From Arthrobacter sp. ERGS1:01 (GTDB taxonomy: Bacteria; Actinomycetota; Actinomycetes; Actinomycetales; Micrococcaceae): 64,000 bases of DNA. Numbering within the stretch: position 1 is the first letter of the stretch; the number at the start of each line of letters is the position of its first letter. The notes below the pieces were generated by a model, which made no database searches, was not told where the DNA came from, and saw nothing but the letters and a program-made list of their open reading frames with translations. The position numbers and the translations under genes are program-made. Of this stretch, positions 49,561 through 57,684 are shown one piece after another. The stretch is taken from the NCBI RefSeq assembly GCF_001281315.1, contig NZ_CP012477.1, forward strand, positions 62,001 through 126,000, written 5' to 3'.

Positions 49561-50859
49561 ATGAACGAAACCACGTACATCATGCCGGGCATGCACGTCA
49601 CCGACTTTTACGTCACGGTGCCGCTCGACTGGTTCGATGCAAGCAACCCGGAAACCATCACGGTCTTCGCCCGCGAGCTCGTGGACCCCGTGCGGCGCGG
49701 CGAGGGCCTGCCCGTCATGGTGTTCCTGCAGGGCGGGCCCGGTGGCAAGGGTCCGCGCCCGCTCGGCGCCACCGGTTGGATCGGGCAGGCCCTGAAAACC
49801 CATCGCGTGGTGCTGCTGGACCAGCGCGGCACGGGCCGCAGCACCCGGGTGGACGCGGCCACCATGGCCGGCTTCCCCGATGCATCCGCAGGCGCCGACT
49901 ACCTCTCCCGCTTCCGGGCGGACTCGATCGTTGCCGACGCCGAACATATCCGCAAAACCCGGTTTGGCGGGCGCCGCTGGTCAACCGTGGGGCAAAGCTA
50001 CGGCGGCTTCCTGACCCTGACCTACCTCTCCGTGGCGCCCGAGGCGCTCACCGCCTGCTACGTCACTGGCGGGCTGGCCGGGATCCGGCCCGACGCCTCC
50101 GAGGTCTACCGGCGCACCTTCCCCCGCACGGCCGGCAAGAACCGTGAGTTCTACGCCCGCTACCCGCACGCCGTCGACCATGTCGCGGCGTTGGCCGACC
50201 ACCTGGCCGGCAATGACGTCCGCCTGCCCGACGGCGACCGGCTCACGGTGCGCCGGCTGCAAACCCTGGGCATCGACTTTGGCATGAAGCCCGGATTCGA
50301 GCGCGTGCACTGGCTGCTCGAGGAGGCCTTCACGCCCGAAGGCGCCGGCCTCAGCGACGGCTTCCTGGCGCAGGTGATGGCCCGCACCTCCTACGCCGAG
50401 AACCCCTTGTTCGCCGTCATGCAGGAGAGCATCTACTCGCACGGCGCCAACGGTCCCACGAATTGGGCGGCCCAGCGGGAGCTGGCCGCGCACCCGGAAT
50501 TTGCCGATTCCGCCCGCCCTCTGATGTTCACGGGTGAGATGATGTTCCCATGGATGTTTGAGGAGATTCGCCTCCTGCGCCCGTTCTCCGGCGCCGTCAA
50601 CGAGTTGGCCCGCCGTGGCACCAACAGCGAGTTGTACGACGTCGAACGCCTCGCCTCCAACGACGTCCCGGTGGCGGCGGCCGTGTACTTTGACGACATG
50701 TACGTCGACTCCGGACTGCAGCTGGAGACGGCCGCGGCCGTGGGCAACGTCCATGCCTGGGTCACCAACGAATTTGAACACGACGGCATTGGCGACGACA
50801 AGGTCTTTGCCTACTTACGCTCTACGATTGCCCAGCTGGGCGGAGGAATACCAGAATGA
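49561..50859 (+). CDS. Prolyl aminopeptidase-like alpha/beta hydrolase (S33 type)
   Basis: Hydrolase of about 432 aa. The oxyanion segment VFLQGGPGGKGPRP, the LDQRGTGRST motif and the nucleophile elbow GQSYGG (Ser146) define the proline iminopeptidase branch; the C-terminal HEFEHDGIG-like end (NEFEHDGIGDDKVF) carries the catalytic His. It would free N-terminal Pro or Hyp from peptides. Start ATG 49561 (MNETTYIMPGM) follows GGGAAG; ATG 49519 is an alternative. It overlaps the next gene by 4 bp, pairing two proline-specific peptidases. Confidence 0.88.
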   Translation: MNETTYIMPGMHVTDFYVTVPLDWFDASNPETITVFARELVDPVRRGEGLPVMVFLQGGPGGKGPRPLGATGWIGQALKTHRVVLLDQRGTGRSTRVDAATMAGFPDASAGADYLSRFRADSIVADAEHIRKTRFGGRRWSTVGQSYGGFLTLTYLSVAPEALTACYVTGGLAGIRPDASEVYRRTFPRTAGKNREFYARYPHAVDHVAALADHLAGNDVRLPDGDRLTVRRLQTLGIDFGMKPGFERVHWLLEEAFTPEGAGLSDGFLAQVMARTSYAENPLFAVMQESIYSHGANGPTNWAAQRELAAHPEFADSARPLMFTGEMMFPWMFEEIRLLRPFSGAVNELARRGTNSELYDVERLASNDVPVAAAVYFDDMYVDSGLQLETAAAVGNVHAWVTNEFEHDGIGDDKVFAYLRSTIAQLGGGIPE

Positions 50860-52322
50860 CAGCCAATGACGCAGTGACCACCCGTTCCATGCCCGCCCCG
50901 GCCGTTCCGGACTCCCGCATGCCCCGCCTTGCCAACGTTCCCGCGTTCACCGAATTCATGGGCCAGGGCTGGGGCACCCCGGACCGCACCCCGCCCGTGG
51001 TGGCCGGTGCCGCCGCGGCCGCCGGACACCACCGTGCCCGCCTGTCCGAGCAGTTCCCGGGCCAGGCCCTGGTGGTTGGTGCCGGAACCGCCCCGGTGCG
51101 CAGCAATGACACCTACTACGACTTCCGCCCGGATTCGGACTTTTACTGGCTCAGCGGCGCCGCCATCGAGGCCGCCGTGCTGGTCATGACGCCGTCCGGC
51201 TCCTCCCACGACGCCACGCTTTACATCCCCGCGCCGTTCTACGCGGGCGACCCCCAGTTCTTCACCAACGCCGCGCACGGGGAAATGTGGGTCGGCTCCG
51301 CCCCCGACTTCTCCGACTGGGCCGAAGCCCTGTCCCTGCCCGTCAAGCCCCTCAGTGAGCTCGACGCCGGCATCATCGCGGCCATGCGGGCCGGCTCCGG
51401 AACGCTCGCGGCCGGGCTGGTGCCCGCCGACGTCCGCAGCCGCCACGGGATCGCCGACGGCGGCGAGCTGGGACGCGTGCTGTCCACCCTGCGCATGGTC
51501 AAGGACGACTGGGAAATCGCCCAGCTGAAGGAGGCCGTGGACCACACGGTGGACGGCTTTGCCGCCGTGGTGCGCGAGGTCCCCAACGCCATCAAGGCCG
51601 GCGGTGAGCGCTGGTTGCAGGGCACCTTTGACCGCCACGCCCGCACGCACGGCAACGGCGTGGGCTACGCGACCATCGTGGGCAGCGGCAAGCACGCCCC
51701 CACCCTGCACTGGGTGCGTTGCGACGGCCCCGTCCTGGAGGATGCGACGCTCCTGCTGGACATGGGCGTGGAAACCAACAGCTTCTACACGGCCGACGTG
51801 ACCCGCACCTTCCCGGGCTCCGGCACGTTCAGCCCCATCCAGCGCCAGGTGCACGACCTCGTGGAGAAGTCACACCGCGCCGGCCTGGCCCAGGTGGGCC
51901 CGGGCAAGTACTTCGCCGACTTCCACGAGGCCTGCATGGAGGTCATTGCCAACGGGCTCAACGACTGGGGCCTGCTGCCGGTCTCCGTGGACGAGGCGCT
52001 TTCGCCCAAGGGCCAGCACCACCGCCGCTACCTGGTGTGCGGCGTGGGCCACCACCTGGGCCTGGACTGCCACGACTGCGCGCAATCCAGCTACGAAAGC
52101 TACCAGGGCGCCCCCATGGTGCCCGGCATGGTGCTCACGGTGGAGCCGGGCCTGTACTTCCACGAACACGACCTCACGCTGCCGCCGGAACTGCGCGGCA
52201 TTGGCGTGCGCCTCGAGGACGACATCGTGGTCACGGCCACCGGCTCCGATGTCATCTCCGACGCCTTGCCGCTGGATGCCACCGGCATCGAGGCCTGGAT
52301 GAAGCTGGTGCAAAAGGCCTAG
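50856..52322 (+). CDS. pepP: Xaa-Pro aminopeptidase (aminopeptidase P, M24B)
   Basis: Metallopeptidase of 488 aa. Metal ligands are visible in order: DMGVETNSFYTADVTRTFPGSG (two Asp), the His in CGVGHHLGLDCHD, the Glu in TVEPGLYF and the Glu in IGVRLEDDIVVT. The N-terminal domain (residues ~60-190) is the AMP_N domain. It removes any residue preceding proline, complementing the prolyl aminopeptidase encoded just upstream with a 4-bp overlap. No signal peptide, so it acts on imported peptides. A hairpin follows at 52338. Confidence 0.93.
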   Translation: MTANDAVTTRSMPAPAVPDSRMPRLANVPAFTEFMGQGWGTPDRTPPVVAGAAAAAGHHRARLSEQFPGQALVVGAGTAPVRSNDTYYDFRPDSDFYWLSGAAIEAAVLVMTPSGSSHDATLYIPAPFYAGDPQFFTNAAHGEMWVGSAPDFSDWAEALSLPVKPLSELDAGIIAAMRAGSGTLAAGLVPADVRSRHGIADGGELGRVLSTLRMVKDDWEIAQLKEAVDHTVDGFAAVVREVPNAIKAGGERWLQGTFDRHARTHGNGVGYATIVGSGKHAPTLHWVRCDGPVLEDATLLLDMGVETNSFYTADVTRTFPGSGTFSPIQRQVHDLVEKSHRAGLAQVGPGKYFADFHEACMEVIANGLNDWGLLPVSVDEALSPKGQHHRRYLVCGVGHHLGLDCHDCAQSSYESYQGAPMVPGMVLTVEPGLYFHEHDLTLPPELRGIGVRLEDDIVVTATGSDVISDALPLDATGIEAWMKLVQKA

Positions 52323-52337
52323 CGCCACCGGCTGGTT

Positions 52338-52373
52338 GAAGCGCCCGCGGACCATGTGTTCCGCGGGCGCTTC
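52338..52373 (+). terminator. Terminator after pepP
   Basis: Perfect 14-bp stem GAAGCGCCCGCGGA / its complement, with an 8-nt loop, 15 bp after the stop. It splits the peptidase unit from the catabolic genes downstream. Confidence 0.8.
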
Positions 52374-52428
52374 CGTGCATTTGGGCCCTTTGACCCTTGA
52401 GGAATTTGTCCCTTCCATCACTTGTGTA

Positions 52429-52437
52429 ATGTGACAT
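52429..52437. promoter_or_regulatory. GntR-type operator (site b) upstream of the DapA-like gene
   Basis: ATGTGACAT, a perfect ATGT-N-ACAT palindrome, 62 bp before the DapA-like start. It lies between a possible TTGTGT -35 box (52422) and downstream AT-rich sequence. Confidence 0.6.
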
Positions 52438-52499
52438 TGCACTGTTAGTGTGAAGGCAGTCACTTTTCGATTCGACCACACCTGGCAAGGGAGCCTTTC

Positions 52500-53405
52500 A
52501 TGACCAACCGCACGCAGCCCTGGCGGGGCATCCACGTAGCCACCGCCCTTCCGTTCAACGATGACCTGAGCGTCGATTACGCGGCCTTCGCGGACAATGT
52601 GGCCTGGCTTGCCGCCAACGGCTGCGACGGCGTCTGCCCCAACGGCTCGCTCGGCGAGTACCAGACCCTGACCGATGAAGAGCGGGCCAAGGTGGTCGAG
52701 ACCGCCGTCGCCGCCGCACCCGTTGGCTTCACCGTCATGCCCGGAGTTGCCGCCTACGGTGCCGCCGAATCCCGCCGCTGGGCCGAGCAGGCCCGCGACG
52801 CCGGCGCGGCCTCCGTGTTGGCGCTGCCGCCGAACACCTTCCGCGCCGACGAGGAAACCGTCACGGCCCACTACCGCGAAGTGGCCAAGGCCGGCCTGCC
52901 CGTGGTGGCCTACAACAACCCGATCGACACCAAGGTGGACCTCACGCCCGCCCTCCTGGCCCGCCTGCACGGCGAGGGTCTGATCGTGGCCGTGAAGGAG
53001 TTCACCGGCGACGTCCGCCGCGCCTACGAGATCGCCGAGCTGGCCCCGGACCTGGACCTGCTGGTGGGCTCCGACGACGTGCTGCTGGAACTGGGGCTGG
53101 CCGGGGCCGTCGGCTGGATTGCCGGCTACCCCAACGCCATTCCGGAAAGCACCGTGGAACTGTACAACCTGGTCACGAGCGGCAACATGGATGACATTGC
53201 CACCGCGCTGCCCATCTACCGCGACTTGCACCCGCTGCTGCGCTGGGACTCCAAGACCGAATTCGTCCAGGCCATTAAACTGTCGATGGACCTTGCCGGT
53301 CGCAAGGGCGGCGCCTGCCGCCAGCCGCGCCTGCCGCTCAACGAGGACCTGACGGTGAGCATCAAGGCCGACACCGAAGCCGTGCTGGCCAAGGGCTACA
53401 AGTAA
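52500..53405 (+). CDS. DapA-family aldolase/deaminase, likely pyrroline-4-hydroxy-2-carboxylate deaminase
   Basis: Protein of 301 aa with the dihydrodipicolinate synthase fold. The Schiff-base lysine is Lys166 (IVAVKEFTGD), the Tyr of the active site is in VVAYNNP, and the GTT-like loop is CPNGSLGEYQTLT. In hydroxyproline catabolism a DapA-like enzyme deaminates cis-4-hydroxy-pyrroline-2-carboxylate to alpha-ketoglutarate semialdehyde; the neighbours (epimerase, dehydrogenase, semialdehyde dehydrogenase) make that role the best reading. It has its own upstream operator. Confidence 0.85.
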   Translation: MTNRTQPWRGIHVATALPFNDDLSVDYAAFADNVAWLAANGCDGVCPNGSLGEYQTLTDEERAKVVETAVAAAPVGFTVMPGVAAYGAAESRRWAEQARDAGAASVLALPPNTFRADEETVTAHYREVAKAGLPVVAYNNPIDTKVDLTPALLARLHGEGLIVAVKEFTGDVRRAYEIAELAPDLDLLVGSDDVLLELGLAGAVGWIAGYPNAIPESTVELYNLVTSGNMDDIATALPIYRDLHPLLRWDSKTEFVQAIKLSMDLAGRKGGACRQPRLPLNEDLTVSIKADTEAVLAKGYK

Positions 53406-53440
53406 GACCAATCCGGACCACCACGTAAGGGACTTTAGCG

Positions 53441-54442
53441 ATGCGCTCCAAACGGGTATTTCATGCCGTGGATTCCCACACCGAGGGGATGCCCACCCGG
53501 GTCATCACCGGCGGGGTGGGTACCATCCCCGGTGCCACGATGGCCGAACGCCGCCAGTGGTTCATGGAGAACAGCGACGACGTCCGCACACTGTTGATGT
53601 ATGAACCCCGCGGGCATGCGTCCATGAGCGGGGCCATCCTGCAGCCGCCCACCCGGCCCGACGCCGACTACGGTGTGCTGTTCATCGAAGTCTCCGGATT
53701 GTTGCCCATGTGCGGCCACGGCACCATCGGGGTGGCCACCGTACTGGTGGAAACCGGCATGGTGCCCGTGGTGGAGCCCGTGACGACCATCCGGCTGGAC
53801 ACCCCGGCGGGGCTGGTCATCGCCGAGGTTTCCGTGGTGGACGGCGCGGCCAGGTCCGTCACCATCCGCAACGTGCCGTCCTTCTCGCTGGCGCTGGATC
53901 AGAGCGTCGCGGTGGAGGGCTTCGGTGAGGTCCGCTATGACATGGCGTTTGGCGGAAACTTCTATGCCGTCGTCGAACTGGCCGAACTGGGGTTGCCGTT
54001 TGAACGCGCGGCCAAGGACCGGCTGCTGGATGCCGGGCTGAAGATCATGGACGCCATCAACGCCCAAAACCCGCCCGTGCACCCCGAGCGCGCGGACATC
54101 ACCGGCTGCCACCACGTCTACCTCAAGGCGCCCGGCTCGACGGCGGAACACTCCCGGCACGCCATGGCCATCCACCCCGGCTGGTTTGACCGTTCCCCGT
54201 GCGGCACCGGCACCAGCGCCCGCATGGCCCAGCTGCACGCCCGCGGGGAACTGGCGCTGGACACGGACTTCATCAACGAGTCCTACATCGGCACCACGTT
54301 CACCGGCCGGCTCGTGGCGGAAACCACGGTGGGCGGCCTGCCGGCGGTGATCCCCACCATCACGGGGCGGGCCTGGGTGACGGGCACGGCGCAGTACATG
54401 CTGGATCCCGAGGACCCCTTCCAGGCCGGATTCCTGCTGTGA
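53441..54442 (+). CDS. 4-hydroxyproline 2-epimerase
   Basis: Protein of 333 aa of the proline racemase family. It contains FHAVDSHTEGMPTRVITGGV at the N-terminus and both catalytic cysteines, Cys91 in LLPMCGHGTIG and Cys254 in DRSPCGTGTSAR, the pattern of bacterial 4HypE. It converts trans-4-hydroxy-L-proline to cis-4-hydroxy-D-proline, the substrate of the dehydrogenase encoded downstream. 35 bp after the DapA-like gene, in the same direction. Confidence 0.92.
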   Translation: MRSKRVFHAVDSHTEGMPTRVITGGVGTIPGATMAERRQWFMENSDDVRTLLMYEPRGHASMSGAILQPPTRPDADYGVLFIEVSGLLPMCGHGTIGVATVLVETGMVPVVEPVTTIRLDTPAGLVIAEVSVVDGAARSVTIRNVPSFSLALDQSVAVEGFGEVRYDMAFGGNFYAVVELAELGLPFERAAKDRLLDAGLKIMDAINAQNPPVHPERADITGCHHVYLKAPGSTAEHSRHAMAIHPGWFDRSPCGTGTSARMAQLHARGELALDTDFINESYIGTTFTGRLVAETTVGGLPAVIPTITGRAWVTGTAQYMLDPEDPFQAGFLL

Positions 54443-54482
54443 ACGCCCCGGCGCCGCACCGCACCTCCGCCGACGGACGCCC

Positions 54483-55451
54483 ATGACGCTGCCGTACATC
54501 GACGCCGCCACGATCGCCGGACTGTTGCCCCCGGCGGCGGCCGTCGCCGCGCTGGAAGACGCCCTGCGCGGCGGCCAGGACCCGGAGCTGGATACGCCGC
54601 GCCTGTTTGCGCCGCTGGACGCAGGGGAATTCCTGCTCATGCCGGCACAGTCGGCCAGGTATGCCGGCATCAAGGTGGCTACCGTGGCGCCGGGAAATCC
54701 CGCCAAGGGCCATCCGAAGATCCAGGGAACGTACCTGCTCCTGGACCGGGCGACCCTGACGCCGCTGGCCGCGATGGACGGGGCGGAGCTGACCCTCATC
54801 CGCACGCCCGCCGTCACCACCCTGGCCATCAAGCACCTGCTGGCCGTTGGCTCCGGGCCGACTGCCGGCGCGCCATCCGCCGGAACCGTTGCCATCATTG
54901 GCACCTCATTACAGGCGGAGCGGCACATTGCGGCGCTGCACGAGGTGTGCGGGATTGGCGCACTGACAGTGATTGGCCGTCGCACCGAGGCGGCCGAGGC
55001 GTTGGCGCTCAAATGGACCGCCCGAGGGGTGCCGGCTCGCGCCGGTTCGCCCGCGGACGTGGCCAAGGCTGACGTGGTGGTGTGCGCAACGTCGTCATCC
55101 GTCCCTGTTTTTGACGGAAACTTAGTTCGGGACGGGGCCGTGGTGGCCGCCATCGGCTCCCACGGGCTGGCGGCGCGGGAGGTCGACACCGTCCTGGCGC
55201 GCAGGGCATCGGTGGTCGTGGAGGGCCTCGGTTCGGCATTGCGCGAGGCCGGGGACCTGATCCCCGCCCGGTCCGCGGAAGAATGGCGGGAGCACGGCCT
55301 GGCCACATTGTCCGATCTTGTCAACGGCCGCTTTGTTCCGGAGTCGGGCGCCCCGCTGCTGTACACCGGCGTCGGAATGTCCTGGGAGGACATCGTGGTG
55401 GCCGGAAGGGTTTTTGAAACATTTAGCGGTGCCGGGCCAAGCGTGGACTAA
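54483..55451 (+). CDS. Ornithine cyclodeaminase / mu-crystallin family protein, probable pyrroline-2-carboxylate reductase
   Basis: NAD(P)-binding protein of 322 aa. N-terminal family segments (FLLMPAQSARYAGIKVATVAPGNPAKGHPKIQGTYLLLDRATLTPLAAMDGAELTLIRTPAVTTLAIKHL) match the OCD/Crystallin-mu family. The Rossmann turn reads AIIGTSLQAERH, with Ser where a second Gly is usual. In hydroxyproline clusters such proteins reduce delta1-pyrroline-2-carboxylate to L-proline, a product of D-proline or 3-hydroxyproline routes. It ends 1 bp before operator site c. Confidence 0.8.
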   Translation: MTLPYIDAATIAGLLPPAAAVAALEDALRGGQDPELDTPRLFAPLDAGEFLLMPAQSARYAGIKVATVAPGNPAKGHPKIQGTYLLLDRATLTPLAAMDGAELTLIRTPAVTTLAIKHLLAVGSGPTAGAPSAGTVAIIGTSLQAERHIAALHEVCGIGALTVIGRRTEAAEALALKWTARGVPARAGSPADVAKADVVVCATSSSVPVFDGNLVRDGAVVAAIGSHGLAAREVDTVLARRASVVVEGLGSALREAGDLIPARSAEEWREHGLATLSDLVNGRFVPESGAPLLYTGVGMSWEDIVVAGRVFETFSGAGPSVD

Positions 55452-55452
55452 A

Positions 55453-55461
55453 ATGTCATAT
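55453..55461. promoter_or_regulatory. GntR-type operator (site c) upstream of the gntR gene
   Basis: ATGTCATAT, matching ATGT-N-AYAT, next to a TAAAAT sequence (55449-55454) that could be a -10 box, 46 bp before the regulator start. Suggests autoregulation. Confidence 0.55.
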
Positions 55462-55507
55462 TGTAGCGGGGCGCATGCTCCGTTTTGCCGAGTTACTTGG
55501 AGGGGAC

Positions 55508-56176
55508 ATGGGCTCGTTGGAAAATTCTCATCTGACCATGGTCAAGAAGAACGTCAGCCTGCGGGAAACGGTGACCCTGGCCCTGCGCGCGGCCGTCATC
55601 TCCGGGGAGATGAAGCCCGGCGAAGTGTATTCCGCACCCACGCTCGGCAAGCGTTTTGGCGTCTCGCCGACCCCCGTGCGCGAGGCCATGCTTGATCTGG
55701 CCAAGGAAGGCCTGGTGATCTCGCTGCCCAACAAGGGCTTCCGCGTCACCGAGGTCTCCGACGACGACCTGGATGAGATCACGGCGCTGCGCCTGCTCAT
55801 CGAGCCGCCCACCGTCCGGGACGTGACGCCCTTGATTGACGACGCCGGACTGGCCCGCCTGCGCGAGATGGCCGTGGCGATCGTCGATTTTGCCAGTGAA
55901 GGAGACCTGATTGCGTACACCGAGGCGGACCGGAAATTCCACATCGCCGTCCTTGGCTACAGCGGCAACAAGCGCCTCGTCTCGCTGATCTCCGAGCTGC
56001 GTTCCCACACCCGACTGCTGGGCCTGGCCCCCCTGGCCGCCACGGGCGAGCTGGGTGAGATGGCGCTCGAGCACGTGGAACTGGTGGACCTGATGGCGGC
56101 TGGAAAGGCCGCCGAGGCGCAGGAGCTGATGACCCGGCACATTGGCCACGTCCGCGGGGCGTGGGCCCAGCACTAA
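55508..56176 (+). CDS. GntR-family (FCD domain) regulator of the hydroxyproline cluster
   Basis: Regulator of 222 aa. The N-terminal winged helix is SLRETVTLALRAAVISGEMKPGEVYSAPTLGKRFGVSPTPVREAMLDLAKEGLVISLPNKGFRVTEVS. The C-terminal FCD domain has its metal/ligand residues in DRKFHIAVLGYSGNKRLVSLI and ALEHVELVDLM (Asp, His, His pattern). ATG 55508 follows GGAGGGG; an earlier ATG-type start at 55475 is less well supported. It sits mid-cluster, and four ATGT-N-AYAT sites flank the transcription units it would control. Confidence 0.88.
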   Translation: MGSLENSHLTMVKKNVSLRETVTLALRAAVISGEMKPGEVYSAPTLGKRFGVSPTPVREAMLDLAKEGLVISLPNKGFRVTEVSDDDLDEITALRLLIEPPTVRDVTPLIDDAGLARLREMAVAIVDFASEGDLIAYTEADRKFHIAVLGYSGNKRLVSLISELRSHTRLLGLAPLAATGELGEMALEHVELVDLMAAGKAAEAQELMTRHIGHVRGAWAQH

Positions 56177-56242
56177 CGCGCCGCCAATTTCGGCGGGCGG
56201 AGTGAATTCTCATCGGCGGAGCCACTGTTTTTGATCAGTGAC

Positions 56243-56251
56243 ATGTGACAT
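56243..56251. promoter_or_regulatory. GntR-type operator (site d) upstream of the D-hydroxyproline dehydrogenase genes
   Basis: ATGTGACAT, identical to site b, ending 10 bp before the ATG of the FAD subunit gene. So close to the start codon, a bound repressor would block initiation or elongation. Confidence 0.6.
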
Positions 56252-56261
56252 ACTACTGAAC

Positions 56262-57431
56262 ATGAGTCTTCCCCGATTCGCCGACGTCGTGGTCATTGGC
56301 GGTGGCGCCGTGGGCGCCGCCTGCGCGTACTTTGCCGCGCAGGCCGGCCTGCGGGTCGCCGTCGTCGAACGCGGGCCTATTGCCGGCGGAACCTCCAGTG
56401 CCTGCGAGGGAAACCTGCTTGTCTCAGACAAGGAGGCCGGCCCGGAACTGGCCCTCGCCCAGTACTCGCAGGGCCTGTGGCGCGGTGAACTGGCCGAACA
56501 CGGCCGGCTCTGGGAATTTGAGTCCAAGGGCGGGGTGGTGGTCTCGGCCCGCGAAGGGACCCAGGCCAACCTGGCCCGGCTGGCCCGCCGGCAGCGCGCC
56601 GTCGGCATCGACGTGGAACTCCTGGACGGCGCACAGCTCCTGGAACTGGAGCCCCACCTGAACCCGGCCATGGTGGGTGGTGCCTTCTACTCGCAGGACG
56701 CCCAGGTCCAGCCCATGCTCGTCACGGCCCACCTGCTGCGGCTGGCCCGGACCATGGGTGCCACCGTGCACACCGACACCCGCGTCACGGGGTTCACCCG
56801 TGCGGGGGATGCCGTGACCGGCGTCGAAACCAGCCGCGGCACCATCTCCGCCCCGTCCGTGGTGAACGCCGCCGGAACATGGGGCGGCGCCATTGCGGAC
56901 CTGGCCGGCGTGAACGTCCCCGTCCACCCCCGCAAGGGCTACGTGATGGTCACCGAACCCCTGGCCGAGCTGGTGCGGCACAAGGTGTACGCGGCCGAAT
57001 ACGTCGACAACGTGGCCAGCTCCGACGCCGGGCTGCAGACCTCGCCCGTGGTGGAGGGGACCGACGGCGGCACCATCCTGATCGGTTCCAGCCGCGAACG
57101 CGTGGGCTTCGACAAGACCGTTGACCCGCGGGTGCTCGCCCAGATGGCCGGCAAAGCCATTGCGCTTTTCCCGTTCCTCGCGGACGTGAAGGCGCTGCGC
57201 AGTTACTTTGGCTTCCGGCCCTACTGCCCGGACCACCTTCCCGTCATCGGCCCGGACCCCCGGGCGCCCGGGCTGCTTCACGCCTGCGGCCACGAAGGCG
57301 CCGGCATCGGCTTGTCCGTGGGGACGGCGGCGTTGATCGCCCAATCCCTCACGGGTGCCGCGACAGCCCTGGACATGGCCCCCTTTGCCCCCGAACGCTT
57401 CGAGACCCCGCAGGAGCACGCGCATGCCTGA
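56262..57431 (+). CDS. D-hydroxyproline dehydrogenase, FAD oxidoreductase (DadA-like) subunit
   Basis: DAO-type flavoprotein of 389 aa. The N-terminal FAD fold is DVVVIGGGAVGAACAYFAAQAGLRVAVVERGPIAGGTSSACEGN and the C-terminal closing segment RPYCPDHLPVIGPDPRAPGLLHACGHEGAGIGLSVGTAALIAQ. It matches the beta/LhpB-type catalytic subunit that oxidises cis-4-hydroxy-D-proline. ATG 56262 has no clear ribosome-binding site; the message may be leaderless. It overlaps the (2Fe-2S) subunit gene by 8 bp. Confidence 0.9.
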   Translation: MSLPRFADVVVIGGGAVGAACAYFAAQAGLRVAVVERGPIAGGTSSACEGNLLVSDKEAGPELALAQYSQGLWRGELAEHGRLWEFESKGGVVVSAREGTQANLARLARRQRAVGIDVELLDGAQLLELEPHLNPAMVGGAFYSQDAQVQPMLVTAHLLRLARTMGATVHTDTRVTGFTRAGDAVTGVETSRGTISAPSVVNAAGTWGGAIADLAGVNVPVHPRKGYVMVTEPLAELVRHKVYAAEYVDNVASSDAGLQTSPVVEGTDGGTILIGSSRERVGFDKTVDPRVLAQMAGKAIALFPFLADVKALRSYFGFRPYCPDHLPVIGPDPRAPGLLHACGHEGAGIGLSVGTAALIAQSLTGAATALDMAPFAPERFETPQEHAHA

Positions 57432-57684
57432 GCTTCACCTGACCCTTGACGGCGTGCCGGTGCCCGCGCGGCCCGGCCAAACCGTGGGTGCAGCGCTCAC
57501 CGAGGCAGGCATCCTGTCCTGGCGCACCACCCGCAACGCCGGCCGCCCGCGCGGCTTGTTCTGCGGTATCGGCGTATGTTTCGACTGCCTGCTGACGGCC
57601 GACGGCGTGCCCAACCAGCGAGCCTGCCTCACCCCGGCGCGCGAGGGCATGGTGCTTCAAACCGGTGCGGAGGCCCCGGAATGA
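57424..57684 (+). CDS. D-hydroxyproline dehydrogenase, (2Fe-2S) subunit
   Basis: Small ferredoxin-like protein of 86 aa. Four cysteines at residues 47, 52, 55 and 68 (LFCGIGVCFDCLLT ... NQRAC) give the C-x4-C-x2-C-x12-C pattern of the LhpE/HcnA-type gamma subunit. It shuttles electrons between the two flavin subunits. ATG 57424 overlaps the upstream gene, and its own stop overlaps the next gene by 4 bp, giving three co-translated subunits. Confidence 0.92.
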   Translation: MPELHLTLDGVPVPARPGQTVGAALTEAGILSWRTTRNAGRPRGLFCGIGVCFDCLLTADGVPNQRACLTPAREGMVLQTGAEAPE

